Source of the DNA: JBEIUL01 sp044356865
Lineage (GTDB): Bacteria; Planctomycetota; Phycisphaerae; Phycisphaerales; SM1A02
Assembly (NCBI GenBank): GCA_044356865.1
Contig: JBIKVN010000021.1
Location: forward strand, 1-21,552
Reading direction: 5' to 3'
Length of the DNA: 21,552 nucleotides
A model generated the notes under the pieces. That model worked only from the letters and a program-made list of their open reading frames with translations. It had not been told where the DNA came from and ran no database searches. This document shows positions 20,933 through 21,552 of this stretch, piece by piece (the stretch's first letter is position 1; every line of letters starts with the position of its first letter). The position numbers and the translations under genes are program-made.

Positions 20933-21552
20933 ATGCCGACCGACGAGAACGACTCCGACTTCGATCCGGCCCGTTTCCTGAGCGTTCTGGAGCTCGCGGC
21001 GCGGGCCGAGCGACGGATCCCGAAGGTCTCGTGGGACTACTTCCGCTCGGGTGCCTGGGGCGAGCACACCCTGCGATGGAACGTCGAGGCGTGGGAGCGG
21101 CTGCGGATCCGGCATCGCTCGCTGGTCGACGTCTCGCGGCGCGAGCTCGGGGTCGAGATCTGCGGGGCGAAGGCGAGCTTCCCGCTGTTCGCGGCGCCGA
21201 CCGCCCTCCACAAGCTGGCCCATCCCGAGGGCGAGGTCGCGACGGCCCGGGCGTGCGCGGCCGCCGGCGTGCCGATGGTCCTGTCGAGTCTCTCGTCGAC
21301 CTCGGTCGAGGAGGTCTGCGGGGCGAATCGCGGCAACGCGACCTGGATGCAGATCTACATCGGGAAGGACCGAGGCTTCGTCGCCGAGCTCGCCGCGCGA
21401 GCGCTCGCCGCGGGATGCACCGCGCTGGTGCTGACCGTCGACACGCCGAAGTGGGGCACCCGCGAGCGCGACATCCACAACGGCTTCCGCGTGCCGGACG
21501 GCATCGAGGTCGCGAACCTCGTGCGGCCCGGCGGGCCGACCGGGCACTCGGG
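20933..21552 (+). CDS. FMN-dependent alpha-hydroxy-acid oxidase/dehydrogenase (3' end outside window)
   Basis: The frame is open from ATG 20933 to the window edge, 206 residues. Family stretches are clear: WDYFRSGAWGEHTLRWN (the Tyr of xDYF corresponds to the substrate-binding Y24 of glycolate oxidase), PLFAAPTALHKLAHPEGEVA, TARACAAAGVPMVLSSLSS, WMQIYIGKDR and LVLTVDTPKWGTRERDIHNG. These belong to the glycolate oxidase, lactate oxidase and L-lactate dehydrogenase (LldD) superfamily, which uses FMN to oxidise 2-hydroxy acids to 2-keto acids. The catalytic His and the second FMN-binding half lie beyond the window, so substrate cannot be assigned. It is divergent from the GDH-like gene with 33 bp between starts. 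Confidence 0.9.
   Translation, partial: MPTDENDSDFDPARFLSVLELAARAERRIPKVSWDYFRSGAWGEHTLRWNVEAWERLRIRHRSLVDVSRRELGVEICGAKASFPLFAAPTALHKLAHPEGEVATARACAAAGVPMVLSSLSSTSVEEVCGANRGNATWMQIYIGKDRGFVAELAARALAAGCTALVLTVDTPKWGTRERDIHNGFRVPDGIEVANLVRPGGPTGHS

Noticed and set aside
20900..21547. N-terminal extension of the GDH-like frame beyond ATG 20899
   Set aside because: The extension is antisense to the hydroxy-acid oxidase, and its translation does not resemble GDH N-termini. ATG 20899 gives the normal family length.
1..21552. CRISPR array, insertion sequence or prophage
   Set aside because: I saw no regularly spaced repeats, no transposase, integrase or phage structural genes, and no terminal inverted repeats with target duplications.

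Overview
The window looks like a chromosomal segment of a GC-rich planctomycete, most likely of the Phycisphaerae. The evidence is the base composition, three secreted proteins ending in EF-hand-like dockerin repeats of the planctomycete type (for example VDGSDLSAILSKWGG and ADVNLDGKVDAEDLAAVL), Pro/Ala/Arg-rich envelope proteins, and tightly packed operons with overlapping stop and start codons. The taxonomic call is inference from protein style. I see no rRNA, tRNA, CRISPR, transposase or integrase.

Layout. (1) 1-2143 (-): 3'-truncated gene for a secreted metzincin-type metalloprotease with an N-terminal CARDB-like domain and a C-terminal dockerin. (2) 2350-3591 (+): two-domain chromate transporter ChrA, converging 3 bp from a 77-residue protein (3595-3828, -). 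(3) 3595-12987 (-): a long codirectional block. In transcription order it holds a dockerin protein, a ParA-type ATPase with a Pro-rich tail, a VanZ-like membrane protein with a zinc ribbon, a FAD amine oxidase/desaturase-like enzyme, a lipoprotein, the lipid II flippase MurJ, a coiled-coil protein with a Wzz-like membrane module, and the 77-aa protein. Several junctions overlap by 1-4 nt. (4) 13377-14306 (-): a tandem paralogue of the 11626-12987 dockerin protein, sharing an exactly identical 98-nt dockerin stretch. (5) 14430-16121 (-) and 16142-16540 (+): a divergent pair, an unknown secreted protein and a MORN-like lipoprotein. (6) 16518-17405 (-): unknown Pro-rich exported protein. (7) 17461-20899 (-): operon of a glutamate-dehydrogenase-family protein, a HIT protein, nadC and birA. 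(8) 20933-21552 (+): 5' part of an FMN-dependent alpha-hydroxy-acid oxidase gene, divergent from the GDH-like gene.

Functional themes. The 3595-12987 block is mostly envelope biology (MurJ, Wzz-like protein, VanZ-like protein, lipoprotein). The 17461-20899 operon is cofactor and amino-acid metabolism (NAD and biotin). Two observations deserve most attention. First, the GDH-family protein keeps the fold and nucleotide-binding loop but has replaced all three hallmark active-site lysines (L93, S117, M129), so it is either a pseudoenzyme or does different chemistry. Second, several operon-leading genes lack a Shine-Dalgarno sequence and instead have a TANNNT hexamer 7-9 nt before the ATG (12 nt in one case), which suggests leaderless transcripts. 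The only gene-free stretch over 300 bp, 12988-13376, contains a good sigma70-like promoter and a leader with nested and mutually exclusive inverted repeats.
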